Positions 17,701 to 30,970 of a stretch of DNA of 64,000 nucleotides are shown here, in pieces; within the stretch, counting starts at the first letter, position 1; every line of letters starts with the position of its first letter. The translations under genes were made by a program, and so were the position numbers. The DNA is taken from the NCBI RefSeq assembly GCF_002980575.1, contig NZ_PVBS01000001.1, positions 992,001 to 1,056,000 of the forward strand, in the 5' to 3' direction. Source of the DNA: Sphingobacterium gobiense. Its GTDB lineage: Bacteria; Bacteroidota; Bacteroidia; Sphingobacteriales; Sphingobacteriaceae. The notes under the pieces were generated by a model. It ran no database searches, was not told the DNA's origin, and saw only the letters and a list, made by a program, of their open reading frames with translations.

Positions 17701-20067
17701 ATGAAGTTAAAAAAACTAATCACCATATGTTTGCTCTCCACCACGATGGGGACAGTAATACAGGCGCAGACGCAAAAGCAGATCGAATATTTTCACCTGC
17801 GTGACGTCAGCTTGCTACCGGGCCCCTTTAAACATGCCGAGGAGCTGGATCTAAACTACTTATTAACATTAGATGCTGACCGCCTCCTAGCTCCTTTTCT
17901 TGAGGAGGCAGATCTCCCCTCGCCCGCAGAACGTTACGGCAATTGGGAGAATACTGGGCTAGATGGCCATATTGGAGGGCATTACGTTTCAGCACTATCG
18001 TATATGTACGCATCCACGGGCCACGCGGCGATAAAGGAACGTCTTGATTACATGCTCAGTACGTTTAAACGTTGTCAAGACGCCCACGGTGATGGCTACA
18101 TCGGTGGTGTCCCGGAAGGGAAAGCGCTCTGGGAAGAAGTGAAGCAGGGAAAAATCAACGCCGGCGGATTCAGCTTGAATGAACGTTGGGTGCCGCTATA
18201 TAATATCCATAAAACGTATGCCGGATTACGCGACGCCTATTTACTGACAGGCAGTGAGATAGCCAAAGACATGTTGATCAAGATGACAGACTGGGCAATA
18301 ACATTAGTAGCGGGTCTGAGCGAAGAACAAATACAGGATATGTTGCGCAGTGAACATGGTGGACTTAACGAAACATTTGCCGATGTAGCCGCCATCACGC
18401 AAAATTCCAAATACCTGGCACTTGCCAAGCAGTTCAGCCAGAAGGCCGTTTTAAATCCATTGTTAGCGCAGGAAGATTATCTTACCGGCAAACACGCCAA
18501 CACACAGATTCCGAAAGTGTTAGGATTCAAGCGTATTGGAGATCTTTCCAAAGACGATCAGTGGGCAGATGCAGCGCGTTATTTTTGGGAAAATGTCATC
18601 GAAAGACGTTCTGTATCTATCGGTGGCAATAGTGTGAGCGAACACTTTAATCCTGTTGATGATTTTTCTAAAATGATCCAGAGCGTAGAAGGTCCCGAAA
18701 CCTGCAATACCTACAATATGCTTCGACTGACACGCATGCTGTATCAAACCGATCCGAAAAGCAAATATCTCAATTATTACGAACGCGCCCTTTATAACCA
18801 TATCCTATCGACACAAAATCCAGAAACAGGTGGGCTTGTTTATTTTACACAGATGCGGCCCGGACATTATCGCGTCTATTCGCAACCTCATACCAGCATG
18901 TGGTGCTGTGTTGGATCCGGTATCGAAAACCATGCAAAATATGGCGAGATGATCTATGCACATCGAGACAACGAACTGTTTGTCAATCTCTTTATTCCGT
19001 CCACTTTAAATTGGCAGGAGAAAAGCGTCAAGCTTGTGCAAGAGAATAACTTCCCAACGGAAAACAAAATACAATTTTCGGTGCACCCAAAGTCTGCTAC
19101 GTCTTTCGCCTTACGTATCCGTAAACCTGGCTGGCTAACGGGCGAACCTGTCGTTCAACTCAACGGTAAGCCGCATGATGTTATCCCTTCCAAAGAGGGC
19201 TGGATTACGATCGAACGTCAATGGGAGAAGAGCGATCACGTGTCGGTTGAATTTCCGATGCACATTTATACGGAACAGCTTCCCGACCGTTCTAATTACT
19301 ACAGCATACTATACGGTCCGCTTGTATTAGCGGCCAAAACAGGTACTAATGATCTTACCGGGCTATTTGCTGACGACAGCCGGATGGGCCATGTGGCACG
19401 TGGCCGACAAATTCCATTACGCGATATTCCAATTTTAGCAACTGCTCCAGATAGTATTCCCAACCTGGTAAAACCGATAAAAAATGCTCCGTTACACTTC
19501 AAACTGTCCGGTCTTCGCTTAGGGGAAGAACAGTTTAGCATGGAACTCGAACCGTTTTACAAAACCCACGAGGCGCGATATATCCTATATTGGCCGCAGG
19601 CAACGGAACAAGAACTTGTTGCCCTTCAAGAAAAAACGGAACGCGAAGAAAGGGAATCCCTGCGTTTGGCCGCTATGACGATCGATCGGGTCGTTAGCGG
19701 TGAACAACAACCGGAGTCAGATCATTTTATCAAAGAACAAAACACACAGGCAGGCAGTATAGCCGACGTCCGCTGGCGGGAGGCAAAAGGTTGGTTTAGC
19801 TATATTGTTAAAACCGATTCCAAGGAAAACGTACAATTATATATAAAATATTTAGAGGAAGAAAACCGAAAAACGAACATTCTCATCAACGATAAGGAGA
19901 TCGGAAGGCTATCCCAGACGAATTCCAGCTCCGGTGAGGTCAAAACGGAGGTGATTGCGATTCCGCCAACTAGCAATAAAGGCGAAACTCTTCAGGTTAA
20001 AATCACCACCGATGCGCCATCAACCAGTCATAAAATTCTCGAAATAAGAGTCATTAAAGTAGATTAG
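17701..20067 (+). CDS. GH127 beta-L-arabinofuranosidase
   Basis: A 788-residue secreted enzyme (signal peptide about 1-23) that matches GH127 throughout its alpha/alpha barrel. The zinc-thiolate site typical of the family is present: Glu333-x-Cys335 (GPETCNTYN) and the adjacent Cys402-Cys403 (MWCCVGSGIENH), one of which is the nucleophile in the characterised HypBA1. Glu314 (SEHF) is a probable acid/base. A C-terminal beta region of about 300 residues follows. The ATG at 17701 is preferred over 17686 because it begins a standard signal peptide. The enzyme should release L-arabinofuranose from beta linkages, found in plant glycoproteins and RG-II. It follows the GH43-GH43 gene by 31 bases. Confidence 0.92.
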   Translation: MKLKKLITICLLSTTMGTVIQAQTQKQIEYFHLRDVSLLPGPFKHAEELDLNYLLTLDADRLLAPFLEEADLPSPAERYGNWENTGLDGHIGGHYVSALSYMYASTGHAAIKERLDYMLSTFKRCQDAHGDGYIGGVPEGKALWEEVKQGKINAGGFSLNERWVPLYNIHKTYAGLRDAYLLTGSEIAKDMLIKMTDWAITLVAGLSEEQIQDMLRSEHGGLNETFADVAAITQNSKYLALAKQFSQKAVLNPLLAQEDYLTGKHANTQIPKVLGFKRIGDLSKDDQWADAARYFWENVIERRSVSIGGNSVSEHFNPVDDFSKMIQSVEGPETCNTYNMLRLTRMLYQTDPKSKYLNYYERALYNHILSTQNPETGGLVYFTQMRPGHYRVYSQPHTSMWCCVGSGIENHAKYGEMIYAHRDNELFVNLFIPSTLNWQEKSVKLVQENNFPTENKIQFSVHPKSATSFALRIRKPGWLTGEPVVQLNGKPHDVIPSKEGWITIERQWEKSDHVSVEFPMHIYTEQLPDRSNYYSILYGPLVLAAKTGTNDLTGLFADDSRMGHVARGRQIPLRDIPILATAPDSIPNLVKPIKNAPLHFKLSGLRLGEEQFSMELEPFYKTHEARYILYWPQATEQELVALQEKTEREERESLRLAAMTIDRVVSGEQQPESDHFIKEQNTQAGSIADVRWREAKGWFSYIVKTDSKENVQLYIKYLEEENRKTNILINDKEIGRLSQTNSSSGEVKTEVIAIPPTSNKGETLQVKITTDAPSTSHKILEIRVIKVD

Positions 20068-20201
20068 CTCAAGTTTCTGGAGGTCAAGGCAATGCTTTGC
20101 CGTCGCACGGTTTCCGACAAATTTAACGTTTATCACCGTTCGATTACCGATGATTAGTTCGGGGCATTTTAGTAACTTTAACCAGCAGATAAACATAAAC
20201 C

Positions 20202-23200
20202 GTGACCAACGCATTAATATATCATTTTTTTGTCCTCATTTTCTTCTATATAGGATCATCGCTCAGCTTTGCCCAACAAATCGGGATCACTCCTGTAAAA
20301 ATTGAGCAGGAACTTCCATCCTTATCCGTCAACAGGACGTTTCAGGATAGTGAAGGGTACATTTGGTTTGCTACGGCCTATGGTCTTAGTCGTTTCGATG
20401 CATTCAATCTGCTTACCTTTAAATTGAAGGATAAAAAAGGGGATACGGTTGCCAATCAGAATATACTCGCCGTGTCCGAACTGGACGATAAGCTTCTTCT
20501 AGGCGCCGAAAACGGCATATATGTTCTAGAAAAAAAAACGTATCGTATTTTACCTTTTCCTGATGAGCGTCTCGAAGGACGACGCGTTGCCGCCATTTTG
20601 GTCGATCGACAGTCCAAAATTTGGGTTGGAACCCAAGACGCTATATATGTGTACAACCGAGATTTCAGCCTTCATGCTGCATTTGAACAGCATCCCAACA
20701 ACGAAAAGTCCATTCCGAATGGAAGTATCAACTTTATTTTTCAAGATAAAGAAGGGGAAATATGGGTTGGCATATGGGATGCGGGACTTCACAAACTGGA
20801 CAAAGAGAAGCGGCAATTCGTTGCCCTTCCTCCCATCGGAAAGCGGAATAATCCTTTTAAAATAATACAGGATGATCGGGAGCAACTTTGGATAAGTACT
20901 TGGGGCGATGGACTTTTTCTCTTCAATCCGGAAGGACGAGAAAATATGTATCACGAAATCATCATCAAAAACAAAAGACGGGGTGTTGGGAAGGAAGGCC
21001 TCGTATATAACATCGTACAAGATCGCTTGCAAAAATACATTTGGGTGTTGTCTTATTCGGGTATCTCTACCTTTCATTACACCGATGACGGCCGTATTGC
21101 TGAGCGCAATCTCTCACACCTGTTTCAGTATACATCTAATTTTTTCCAAGATATCTACCAAGATCGTTCGGGTACACTGTGGCTTGCTATCAGTGGCAAA
21201 GGCGTTTCAACGATTAGCTTTGACAAACCCGTTATGCGTGCGTTTGAGTTACCTCAAGTCCAAGAAAAATATAATATTTCGCCCAACCTCAACATGCTTT
21301 ACCAAGACCATGAAAATCAATTGTGGTTCAATCTGGAACGTATCGGTTTAGGTAAATTTGTACCACAAACAAACCAATTAGCAACCTATAGCAACCTCCG
21401 TTTTAAGGATCTGGTGTCGTTAAGGGCGGTCAACTGCGCGTTGGAAATAGACGATGAATTATGGGTAGGTGGTGCATACGAAACGATAATGCACGTTTTC
21501 AAAAAAGAAAACGGTAGCCTAACGCTGTCACGTACCATTGATCTCGCCCAATATGCTAGCGAGATTGGCGTTCCTCTCCACCTTTTTCATGATACAGGAA
21601 AAAATTTATGGATCGGAACCACCCGAGGACTGTTGTGTAAAAAAGCAGGCCAGGAGCAACTATATCAGGTGGACGATGTAAACGGCCATATCATGGCAGT
21701 ATGTCAAGACGCACGGGGCAATATATGGGTCGCCACCAAGGATCATGGTATTTATGAGATAGATAATCATTCGAGTTGGAAACCTAAACGTCGCGTGGGA
21801 AAAGATACAGCTGGGTTACAGACCAACCAGATCGAAACCATGGATACCGATAGCCGTGGATATCTATGGATAGGGACAAAAGACAATAGGCTACTTTCTT
21901 TTCATACCGAAAATGGTCAGGTGCGTGAGTACGCTAATGCACACCTGCTAGCTCCCAATCAACTCTTACATGTTGTTTGTCTTGACAGTACAGTATGGTT
22001 TTCCAGCACTAGAGCCGTTTATAAATTATTCCCGAGAGATAACCGTATTTTTGAATATAGCAGCAGCGACGGCATCCCGATAAATATGTTCACAAAGGGC
22101 GCGTATACAGCCGATAAGGCACAACAAACCGTGTATTTCGGTGGGCATAACGGCATCGTTCAATTTTGGGAGTCTTCGTTTTCACCTACGCATAAATCAG
22201 CTGTGGTCATCTCCGATATAAAAATCAACAACCAATCAGCGGTATCACTTGGCTTGCATGAAAAATATGATTTTCGTAAACAATCGCTGGTACTCGAGCC
22301 TGAAGATCAAAACTTAGAGATTCTATTTTCATCATTCGAATATACGCATCCGGGCAAAATTAGATATGCTTATAAACTGGAGGGAGTTGATAAGGATTGG
22401 GTATATGCTCCAAGAGAACGGCTATTTGCCACCTACAATAACCTAGGAAAAGGACGATATACGTTCCTGATCAAAGCAACTGATCTAGACAACCGGTGGA
22501 GCTCAGAAGTCACACGTCTACACATCCACAAGAAACCCGCATTCTATGAAAGTAACCTGGCCTATATGCTTTATACCATATTGATATTAGGCCTTGCCTA
22601 CGCCGTTATCAGATTTTATGTTAATCGACTTAAATTACAAAGTGATCTTCGAATTGCACAAATCGAAAAAGAAAATGCCAACAAGCTTGTCCAGACCAAG
22701 TTGAGCTATTTCACCAATATATCACACGAATTGTTGACACCGTTAACCATTATTTCCTGTCTGATCGACGACGTCCAGATGATCACAAAAAAGAATCTGT
22801 CCCAATTTGATAAGATGCGATTTAATCTGGACCGATTGAAGAGGCTTCTTCAACAGATATTAGATTTTAAACGGGTGGAAAATAGGCAAATGGCCCTCCG
22901 CGTAGGACGCGAAGATCTCGTCGCTTTTATTACCAACATCTGTGCAATCTATTTTAGTCCACTAGCTAAACGCAAAAACATTGACTTCGACGTTATACAG
23001 GGAGATTGTTTATCTGAGGGATATTTTGACGCGGACAAGCTTGATAAAATCATTTTTAATATACTGTCAAATGCGTTTAAATATACACCCAGTGGAGGAA
23101 GTATAAAACTGGCATTTCATACCGAACATATACAAGGATACTTTCATATAGTTGTCCAAGTTCAAGACACCGGTATAGGCATCGCACAGACCGAATTGGA

Positions 23201-24260
23201 TAAAATATTCATCCCATTCTATAACAACAGGCAGGCTAAACAGCAAGAAACTAATGGAATTGGGCTAGCATTGACGAAAGAACTCGTGGAACTTCATCAC
23301 GGTTCTATTCAAGTAGATAGTATATTAGGCGAAGGTTCTACGTTCACGGTATCTATTCCGGTTGAAAAGGTAGTGTACACGACAGAAGAATTACGCGAAC
23401 AACACGACAGTTTTGTTGATTCGGCTAATTTATTAACAGAAATATCGGATCTACCGGTTACACTGCTCACTCCGCAAGCAGAAAAAAAGAACAATATCAA
23501 GGTTTTGCTCGTAGAGGATAACCTTGATTTATTACAAACGGTGCAGAATGTGCTTTCGAGAACCTACAATATAGCTACAGCTCAGCAGGGTGAAGAAGCA
23601 CTGACGATCTTACAACATCAGGAAATCGATATCGTCATCAGTGACATCATGATGCCGGTCATGGATGGTTTAACCTTATGCCGCCGTATTAAACAAGATC
23701 CCGAAATAAATCATATACCCGTTATCTTGCTAACGGCTAAAAACAGCATAGACGACCGCATAGAATGTTATCAAGCCGGCGCCGATAGCTACATCAGCAA
23801 GCCTTTCGACCTGAAGGTTTTAGAAGCACGTATACATAGCTTTTTGGTACATAAACGTACGAAACAGGAAGATTTTAAAGCGAGCCCACAAATCAATATT
23901 TCCTCTTTAGATTATACGCCGCAAGATGAACAGTTTATCGAAAAGATGATTAGCGTTGTAGAGGAAAATATAACCGATGATCAGTTTGATGTAGTGGCAC
24001 TCGGTAATGCACTTGGATTATCCAAATCCACCCTTTATCGAAAGACAAAAGCTCTGTTAGCTCTATCGCCGAGTGAATTTGTTAAAAATATCCGGCTGAA
24101 ACACGCTTGCCAGATGATGGAAAAGGATAAATCCATTTCCGTCAGCGAAGTTGCTTTTGCTACCGGCTTTTCGGATCCTCGTTATTTTTCCACTTGCTTC
24201 AAAGCAGAATTTGGCGTAACGCCATCGGAGTATCAGAAACAAATCGCAAAAGAAGGATAG
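20202..24260 (+). CDS. Hybrid two-component system sensor/regulator (HTCS)
   Basis: A 1352-residue one-protein signalling system that begins with GTG. After a signal peptide (about 1-24) there are repeated Reg_prop propeller blades (about 30-690; repeated GxIWVGT-like motifs) and a Y_Y_Y domain (about 700-770), then a membrane helix (about 786-806). The cytoplasmic part has HisKA with His842 (TNISHELLTPL), an ATPase domain with N-box (IIFNILSNAFKYT) and G-boxes (DTGIGI, GIGLAL), a receiver with Asp1148 (VISDIMMPVMDG) and Lys in ISKPFD, and a C-terminal AraC HTH pair. HTCS proteins bind an oligosaccharide in the periplasm and activate their PUL. It is the only such regulator here and probably controls both SusC/SusD operons. 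It sits downstream of GH127. Confidence 0.95.
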   Translation: MTNALIYHFFVLIFFYIGSSLSFAQQIGITPVKIEQELPSLSVNRTFQDSEGYIWFATAYGLSRFDAFNLLTFKLKDKKGDTVANQNILAVSELDDKLLLGAENGIYVLEKKTYRILPFPDERLEGRRVAAILVDRQSKIWVGTQDAIYVYNRDFSLHAAFEQHPNNEKSIPNGSINFIFQDKEGEIWVGIWDAGLHKLDKEKRQFVALPPIGKRNNPFKIIQDDREQLWISTWGDGLFLFNPEGRENMYHEIIIKNKRRGVGKEGLVYNIVQDRLQKYIWVLSYSGISTFHYTDDGRIAERNLSHLFQYTSNFFQDIYQDRSGTLWLAISGKGVSTISFDKPVMRAFELPQVQEKYNISPNLNMLYQDHENQLWFNLERIGLGKFVPQTNQLATYSNLRFKDLVSLRAVNCALEIDDELWVGGAYETIMHVFKKENGSLTLSRTIDLAQYASEIGVPLHLFHDTGKNLWIGTTRGLLCKKAGQEQLYQVDDVNGHIMAVCQDARGNIWVATKDHGIYEIDNHSSWKPKRRVGKDTAGLQTNQIETMDTDSRGYLWIGTKDNRLLSFHTENGQVREYANAHLLAPNQLLHVVCLDSTVWFSSTRAVYKLFPRDNRIFEYSSSDGIPINMFTKGAYTADKAQQTVYFGGHNGIVQFWESSFSPTHKSAVVISDIKINNQSAVSLGLHEKYDFRKQSLVLEPEDQNLEILFSSFEYTHPGKIRYAYKLEGVDKDWVYAPRERLFATYNNLGKGRYTFLIKATDLDNRWSSEVTRLHIHKKPAFYESNLAYMLYTILILGLAYAVIRFYVNRLKLQSDLRIAQIEKENANKLVQTKLSYFTNISHELLTPLTIISCLIDDVQMITKKNLSQFDKMRFNLDRLKRLLQQILDFKRVENRQMALRVGREDLVAFITNICAIYFSPLAKRKNIDFDVIQGDCLSEGYFDADKLDKIIFNILSNAFKYTPSGGSIKLAFHTEHIQGYFHIVVQVQDTGIGIAQTELDKIFIPFYNNRQAKQQETNGIGLALTKELVELHHGSIQVDSILGEGSTFTVSIPVEKVVYTTEELREQHDSFVDSANLLTEISDLPVTLLTPQAEKKNNIKVLLVEDNLDLLQTVQNVLSRTYNIATAQQGEEALTILQHQEIDIVISDIMMPVMDGLTLCRRIKQDPEINHIPVILLTAKNSIDDRIECYQAGADSYISKPFDLKVLEARIHSFLVHKRTKQEDFKASPQINISSLDYTPQDEQFIEKMISVVEENITDDQFDVVALGNALGLSKSTLYRKTKALLALSPSEFVKNIRLKHACQMMEKDKSISVSEVAFATGFSDPRYFSTCFKAEFGVTPSEYQKQIAKEG

Positions 24261-24272
24261 GGAAAAATGATA

Positions 24273-25127
24273 CTACCGTTGCTGATACACGCGCACATAA
24301 TCAACTTCATAGCGGTTGGGGAATTTGGTATCGTTGAGTTGCCCCCCATTCATCCCTCCCATCGCCAAGTTCACCAAGATGTAGTGAGGTTGCTGGAAAG
24401 GGTTAAACCCAGAACCATCTTTATTGTGTAGCTTGCTCAACGGTTCTTTGATCATCAGCTCGTCGTCTACATACAAAGCGATGTATTCCGGCGTCCAGTC
24501 CATTCGCCATATATGGAAGTCATCAGCCCAAGACTTTCCGCCCAACGCTTCGATACTACGGGTTTTGCTATACCATTCGGCGTTCCAACGTGTAGATGTA
24601 CCACAGGCGATATTGGCTAAAATCTTTCCTTTGTAATACTCCATGATATCGATCTCTCCGTTGGATGGCCATTCTTTGTCGACACCCAATGTCCAGAATG
24701 CCGGCCATAAGCCATCACTGACATCAATCTTAGCCCGCATCTCAAAACGGCCATACAGCCAGCTTTTCTTCCCGCCGGTATTGATCGACGATGAGGTATG
24801 TGTTATATATTCCCGCTTTCTCCCCCAATGATTGGAGGAAGGATCATAGGTTGGGTTTTTCCTTTTTTCTGCTCTAGCTTCGATAATCAGGAGGCCATTT
24901 TCGCACCAAGCATTATCCTCCTGATACCATTGCAGCTCCTGGTTACGAGCAAAACCGCGTTCGAAGTGCCAATATGCTGGATTTATCTTTCCATCCTGAT
25001 CAAATTCATCTGCCCAAACCAGTTCATATCCTTCATTTTTATATCTATCTGCTCCTTTTTGGGCTTCCGCCTGCTTAGCAAATAATACTATGCAGGCGGC
25101 AAATATTGTTAATCTCCATCTTTTCAT
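24273..25127 (-). CDS. GH16 endo-beta-glycanase
   Basis: A 284-residue secreted enzyme (signal peptide about 1-22) with a single GH16 jelly-roll domain. The active-site motif is GEIDIMEYY, giving Glu158, Asp160 and Glu163. The C-terminal YILVNLAMGGMNGG and YEVDYVRVYQ motifs fit the laminarinase-like GH16_3 group. Members of that group cut beta-1,3-glucan or beta-1,3-galactan. Neighbouring galactosidase families favour galactan here, but this is inference. It is two bases behind the GH2 gene, so the two are cotranscribed, and it is convergent with the HTCS gene at a distance of 12 bases. Confidence 0.92.
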   Translation of the reverse strand: MKRWRLTIFAACIVLFAKQAEAQKGADRYKNEGYELVWADEFDQDGKINPAYWHFERGFARNQELQWYQEDNAWCENGLLIIEARAEKRKNPTYDPSSNHWGRKREYITHTSSSINTGGKKSWLYGRFEMRAKIDVSDGLWPAFWTLGVDKEWPSNGEIDIMEYYKGKILANIACGTSTRWNAEWYSKTRSIEALGGKSWADDFHIWRMDWTPEYIALYVDDELMIKEPLSKLHNKDGSGFNPFQQPHYILVNLAMGGMNGGQLNDTKFPNRYEVDYVRVYQQR

Positions 25128-25129
25128 AT

Positions 25130-28285
<3,156 letters not shown>

Positions 28286-28381
28286 TTATCAAAATTGGTT
28301 AATTTCAATGCTTTATATGTCGATTATTCATTCAAATATGTAGAAAACACAACCATCTCCTTGATTATACGTCATTAATAA

Positions 28382-28678
28382 GCCAAAGTAGGGGGTGATT
28401 CGTTATGGTGGACAAAAGAATGGACAAAAGCTATTGAAAACGGACTGTTTATACGTCGTGATTTTGAAAGCGGACAGATGTCCCGTGATATGACGCTTTT
28501 TGTGGACAATGACAACAAGGGTTATCATATTTACTCTTCGGAAGATAACCTTACGTTACATATTGCGGAATTGACGGAGGACTATTTGGACTATACCGGA
28601 AAATATGTCCGGATTGCCCCGGCCGGGCACAACGAAGCACCGGCAATCTTCAAGAAAGACGGACGGTATTTTATGATA
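28382..28678 (+). pseudogene. Relic of a GH43 exo-beta-1,3-galactanase-like gene
   Basis: About 99 codons in one frame encode a GH43 segment (SLWWTKEWTKAIENGLF, FESGQMSRDMTLFVD, YHIYSSEDNLTLHIAEL, YVRIAPAGHNEAPAIF) that I recognise as the central region of galactan 1,3-beta-galactosidases (GH43_24 type). The frame is preceded by a stop codon at 28379-28381. The similarity ends abruptly after FMI, where family members continue with a conserved catalytic-domain segment. There is no signal peptide, N-terminal blade or C-terminal half, so about a third of the catalytic domain remains. It is on the plus strand between two minus-strand enzyme genes. It is best read as a deletion remnant, not a working gene. 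Confidence 0.7.
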
Positions 28679-28699
28679 AATAACTACATTATTTCGCAG

Positions 28700-29677
28700 T
28701 TAAAGTCTCACGCTTGGCCAACCCATTTCATCCCACGCTATTTCACGTATTAAAAGTTTTGATCGTCCATTATCATCGCGATCATACGCATGGAAGAATA
28801 GATAATCCTTCGATTCCAATCGATACACGGCCTGATGTCCTACTCCGGGAAAGCGATCGTTGCCCTGTACAACAATAGTACCTCCACCCTGTAACATATC
28901 TTTTCCTTCACGGTCAAGATAAGGCCCACGAATATTCTTCGATCTGCCAACAGCCACTTTATAGGTACTGTTTACACCGGCACAACAGTTATCAAATGAA
29001 ACAAAAAGGTAGTAGTATCCGTCTTTGTGAACAAGAAACGGCGCTTCTACCGCACCAATATTGCCAATATAACGTCCGTTTTCATCGCGGGAACGACTGG
29101 AGAGCGCATACCACTCTTCAGGCTGTTGGAGACAAAGCAGATCGTCCGTTAATCGAACCAACTGTATACCGTCCCACCACGATCCAAAAGTCATCCACGG
29201 GATTCCATGTTCGTCGATGATGATATTGGGATCAATAGCGTTCCAGTTGCAGCCTTCGTAAGAACGCACTACCATACCATGGTCAGTCCAACCAAAATCC
29301 GGGGATTCCTGATCAAGCGTCTTCGCCGTAGCCACACCAATCGCCGAGGTTCTTGTTCCAAAACTGGAAATGGAATAGTAAAGATAATACGTACCATTGT
29401 GCTTAATGATATCGGGGGCCCATATATGCCCCTCAAAGGCATGGATCATTTTCGTGGCCCACTGAGGAGGAGTTTTAAATACCGAAGCCAACCTAGTCCA
29501 GTTTTTCATATCGGCCGAACGCATCACACTGATTCCATTGCCGGTTGCAAATACGTAATAGTAACCACCTTCACGAATGGCGACCGGGTCATGCACCCCG
29601 ATCAACCTTTCTTGTGCATTTACAGTTACCGAAGTGACAACATGCAAAAGCAGTGTTAAAAAGAGAATGATCTTCAT
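28700..29677 (-). CDS. GH43 endo-alpha-1,5-L-arabinanase
   Basis: A 325-residue secreted single-domain GH43 enzyme (signal peptide about 1-21). The triad is Asp30 (GVHDPVAI), Asp149 (NAIDPNI) and Glu211 (GAVEAPFLV). HIWAPDI, MTFGSWWDGI and SFDNCCAGVNSTY with a PGVGHQ motif further on are characteristic of arabinanases (GH43_5-like). It should cut alpha-1,5-L-arabinan into arabino-oligosaccharides. Its end lies next to the GH43 relic, on the opposite strand. Confidence 0.92.
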   Translation of the reverse strand: MKIILFLTLLLHVVTSVTVNAQERLIGVHDPVAIREGGYYYVFATGNGISVMRSADMKNWTRLASVFKTPPQWATKMIHAFEGHIWAPDIIKHNGTYYLYYSISSFGTRTSAIGVATAKTLDQESPDFGWTDHGMVVRSYEGCNWNAIDPNIIIDEHGIPWMTFGSWWDGIQLVRLTDDLLCLQQPEEWYALSSRSRDENGRYIGNIGAVEAPFLVHKDGYYYLFVSFDNCCAGVNSTYKVAVGRSKNIRGPYLDREGKDMLQGGGTIVVQGNDRFPGVGHQAVYRLESKDYLFFHAYDRDDNGRSKLLIREIAWDEMGWPSVRL

Positions 29678-29819
29678 GTGTATATTTTTCTATTTAATCA
29701 ATTGGAATTCCATCTCGTTTAAAACCTTCCAAAATTAATGTAGTAATGATATAGTCAGATTCAAATCCGGTATCTACATGTGCCCCATTACCTTTTTAGT
29801 CAATTAAAATTCTTTCGTA

Positions 29820-30950
29820 TTATGGAATAACATCATAGGCTGCAACATACACATTACGTGCATACATTTCTGCATGTTGTGGCCCGGATGCGTGCCCTCC
29901 GCTAGCCCCCTCCATCTGCATATTAATAATTAGCCAGAATGGTTTAGCGACAAAATCAGCATGATGTGTCGCTTTTTTTTCGCCATCAATAAATAGCTCC
30001 GCAGCGATGTCTGTGGCGGACGTCTTGTACATAACCAATTTATAATTATGCCAATCCCCAGCATTCGCTACGTAGGTCTTTGTGGTTTGCCAAGAAGTAT
30101 TTTGCCAATTCGGGCCTGTCACTGTATTTTGCCAGTTGGTACTGTTCCCTTTAAACTCCATGATATCAATCTCAGGAGGCCAATTCCATGCACCGGTAAT
30201 CCAGAACGCCGGCCAGGATCCAACCATGGTCGGCACTTTAAAATCGCCACTAATTATCCAGTAGGGTTCTTCATCTGTTACCGTAATGTGATTCTTATAA
30301 TGGATTGCGCCAGAATGGTAATATATCCGTAACCAAGGGTCGGCACTGCTGTTCCCCTCCCATTCTTCTGTTCTATCTGCTTGTACTTTCAACTCGCCGT
30401 CACCTACTAGCGAAACCTGTTCCTCATACATACGAGCGGAACCATTGTGGTCCGTTCCCCAAGGATAAAACATATTCCAATGCTCTTCAAATTTAGTTGT
30501 GTTTTCAAACGTGGTTGAATCCAGATAAACAATAGGTTCGGGAAAAGCGATAGTTGAAAAAGTGATTTCCTCTCCATAGGATATACCGCTAGATTGTTTC
30601 GCAAAAGGGCGGACGTAATACATTTTTCCGGGCAATAGTCCTTCTAATTTTACGGTGAACCTTCCTCCTCCGGAAACACCTTGTGCCGAAGCCTTGGCAT
30701 CATCTACTGTAGGAGTTTCATGCAGCGCATAAGCAACTCCTCGGGACAGAACACCTGTGTTTCCCTCCGTAATTTGAAAAGATAAACTAGCCGTATAGTA
30801 ATTGAGATTGCTTGTAGATTCATGTTTAAAAACAATAGCTTTGGATTCCGCAACAGGCGTATCATCATCGGGGTCTTGGGAAACAGAATCGTTAGATTTA
30901 CTACAACTTACGCAACAAAGAAATAGACAAACTAAATAAATGATTCTCAT
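29820..30950 (-). CDS. Lipoprotein GH16 endo-glycanase with N-terminal beta-sandwich
   Basis: A 376-residue lipoprotein: the signal peptide ends in CCVSCSKSN with Cys16 as probable lipidated residue, so it is probably surface-anchored. Residues 35-135 form a fibronectin-III-like beta-sandwich, a spacer domain common in surface enzymes. Residues 145-376 are GH16, with PPEIDIMEFKG giving Glu260, Asp262 and Glu265. A surface endo-enzyme next to a SusC/SusD operon usually makes the first cut in the polysaccharide. It differs clearly from the soluble GH16 at 24273-25127. Substrate unknown; beta-1,3-linked galactan or glucan is possible. Confidence 0.88.
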   Translation of the reverse strand: MRIIYLVCLFLCCVSCSKSNDSVSQDPDDDTPVAESKAIVFKHESTSNLNYYTASLSFQITEGNTGVLSRGVAYALHETPTVDDAKASAQGVSGGGRFTVKLEGLLPGKMYYVRPFAKQSSGISYGEEITFSTIAFPEPIVYLDSTTFENTTKFEEHWNMFYPWGTDHNGSARMYEEQVSLVGDGELKVQADRTEEWEGNSSADPWLRIYYHSGAIHYKNHITVTDEEPYWIISGDFKVPTMVGSWPAFWITGAWNWPPEIDIMEFKGNSTNWQNTVTGPNWQNTSWQTTKTYVANAGDWHNYKLVMYKTSATDIAAELFIDGEKKATHHADFVAKPFWLIINMQMEGASGGHASGPQHAEMYARNVYVAAYDVIP

Positions 30951-30970
30951 ACTTGTTTTATTTTTGAATG

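Noticed and set aside
20550-21077. A 175-codon frame antisense to the HTCS propeller
   Set aside because: No recognisable motif; the plus strand encodes clear Reg_prop repeats here.
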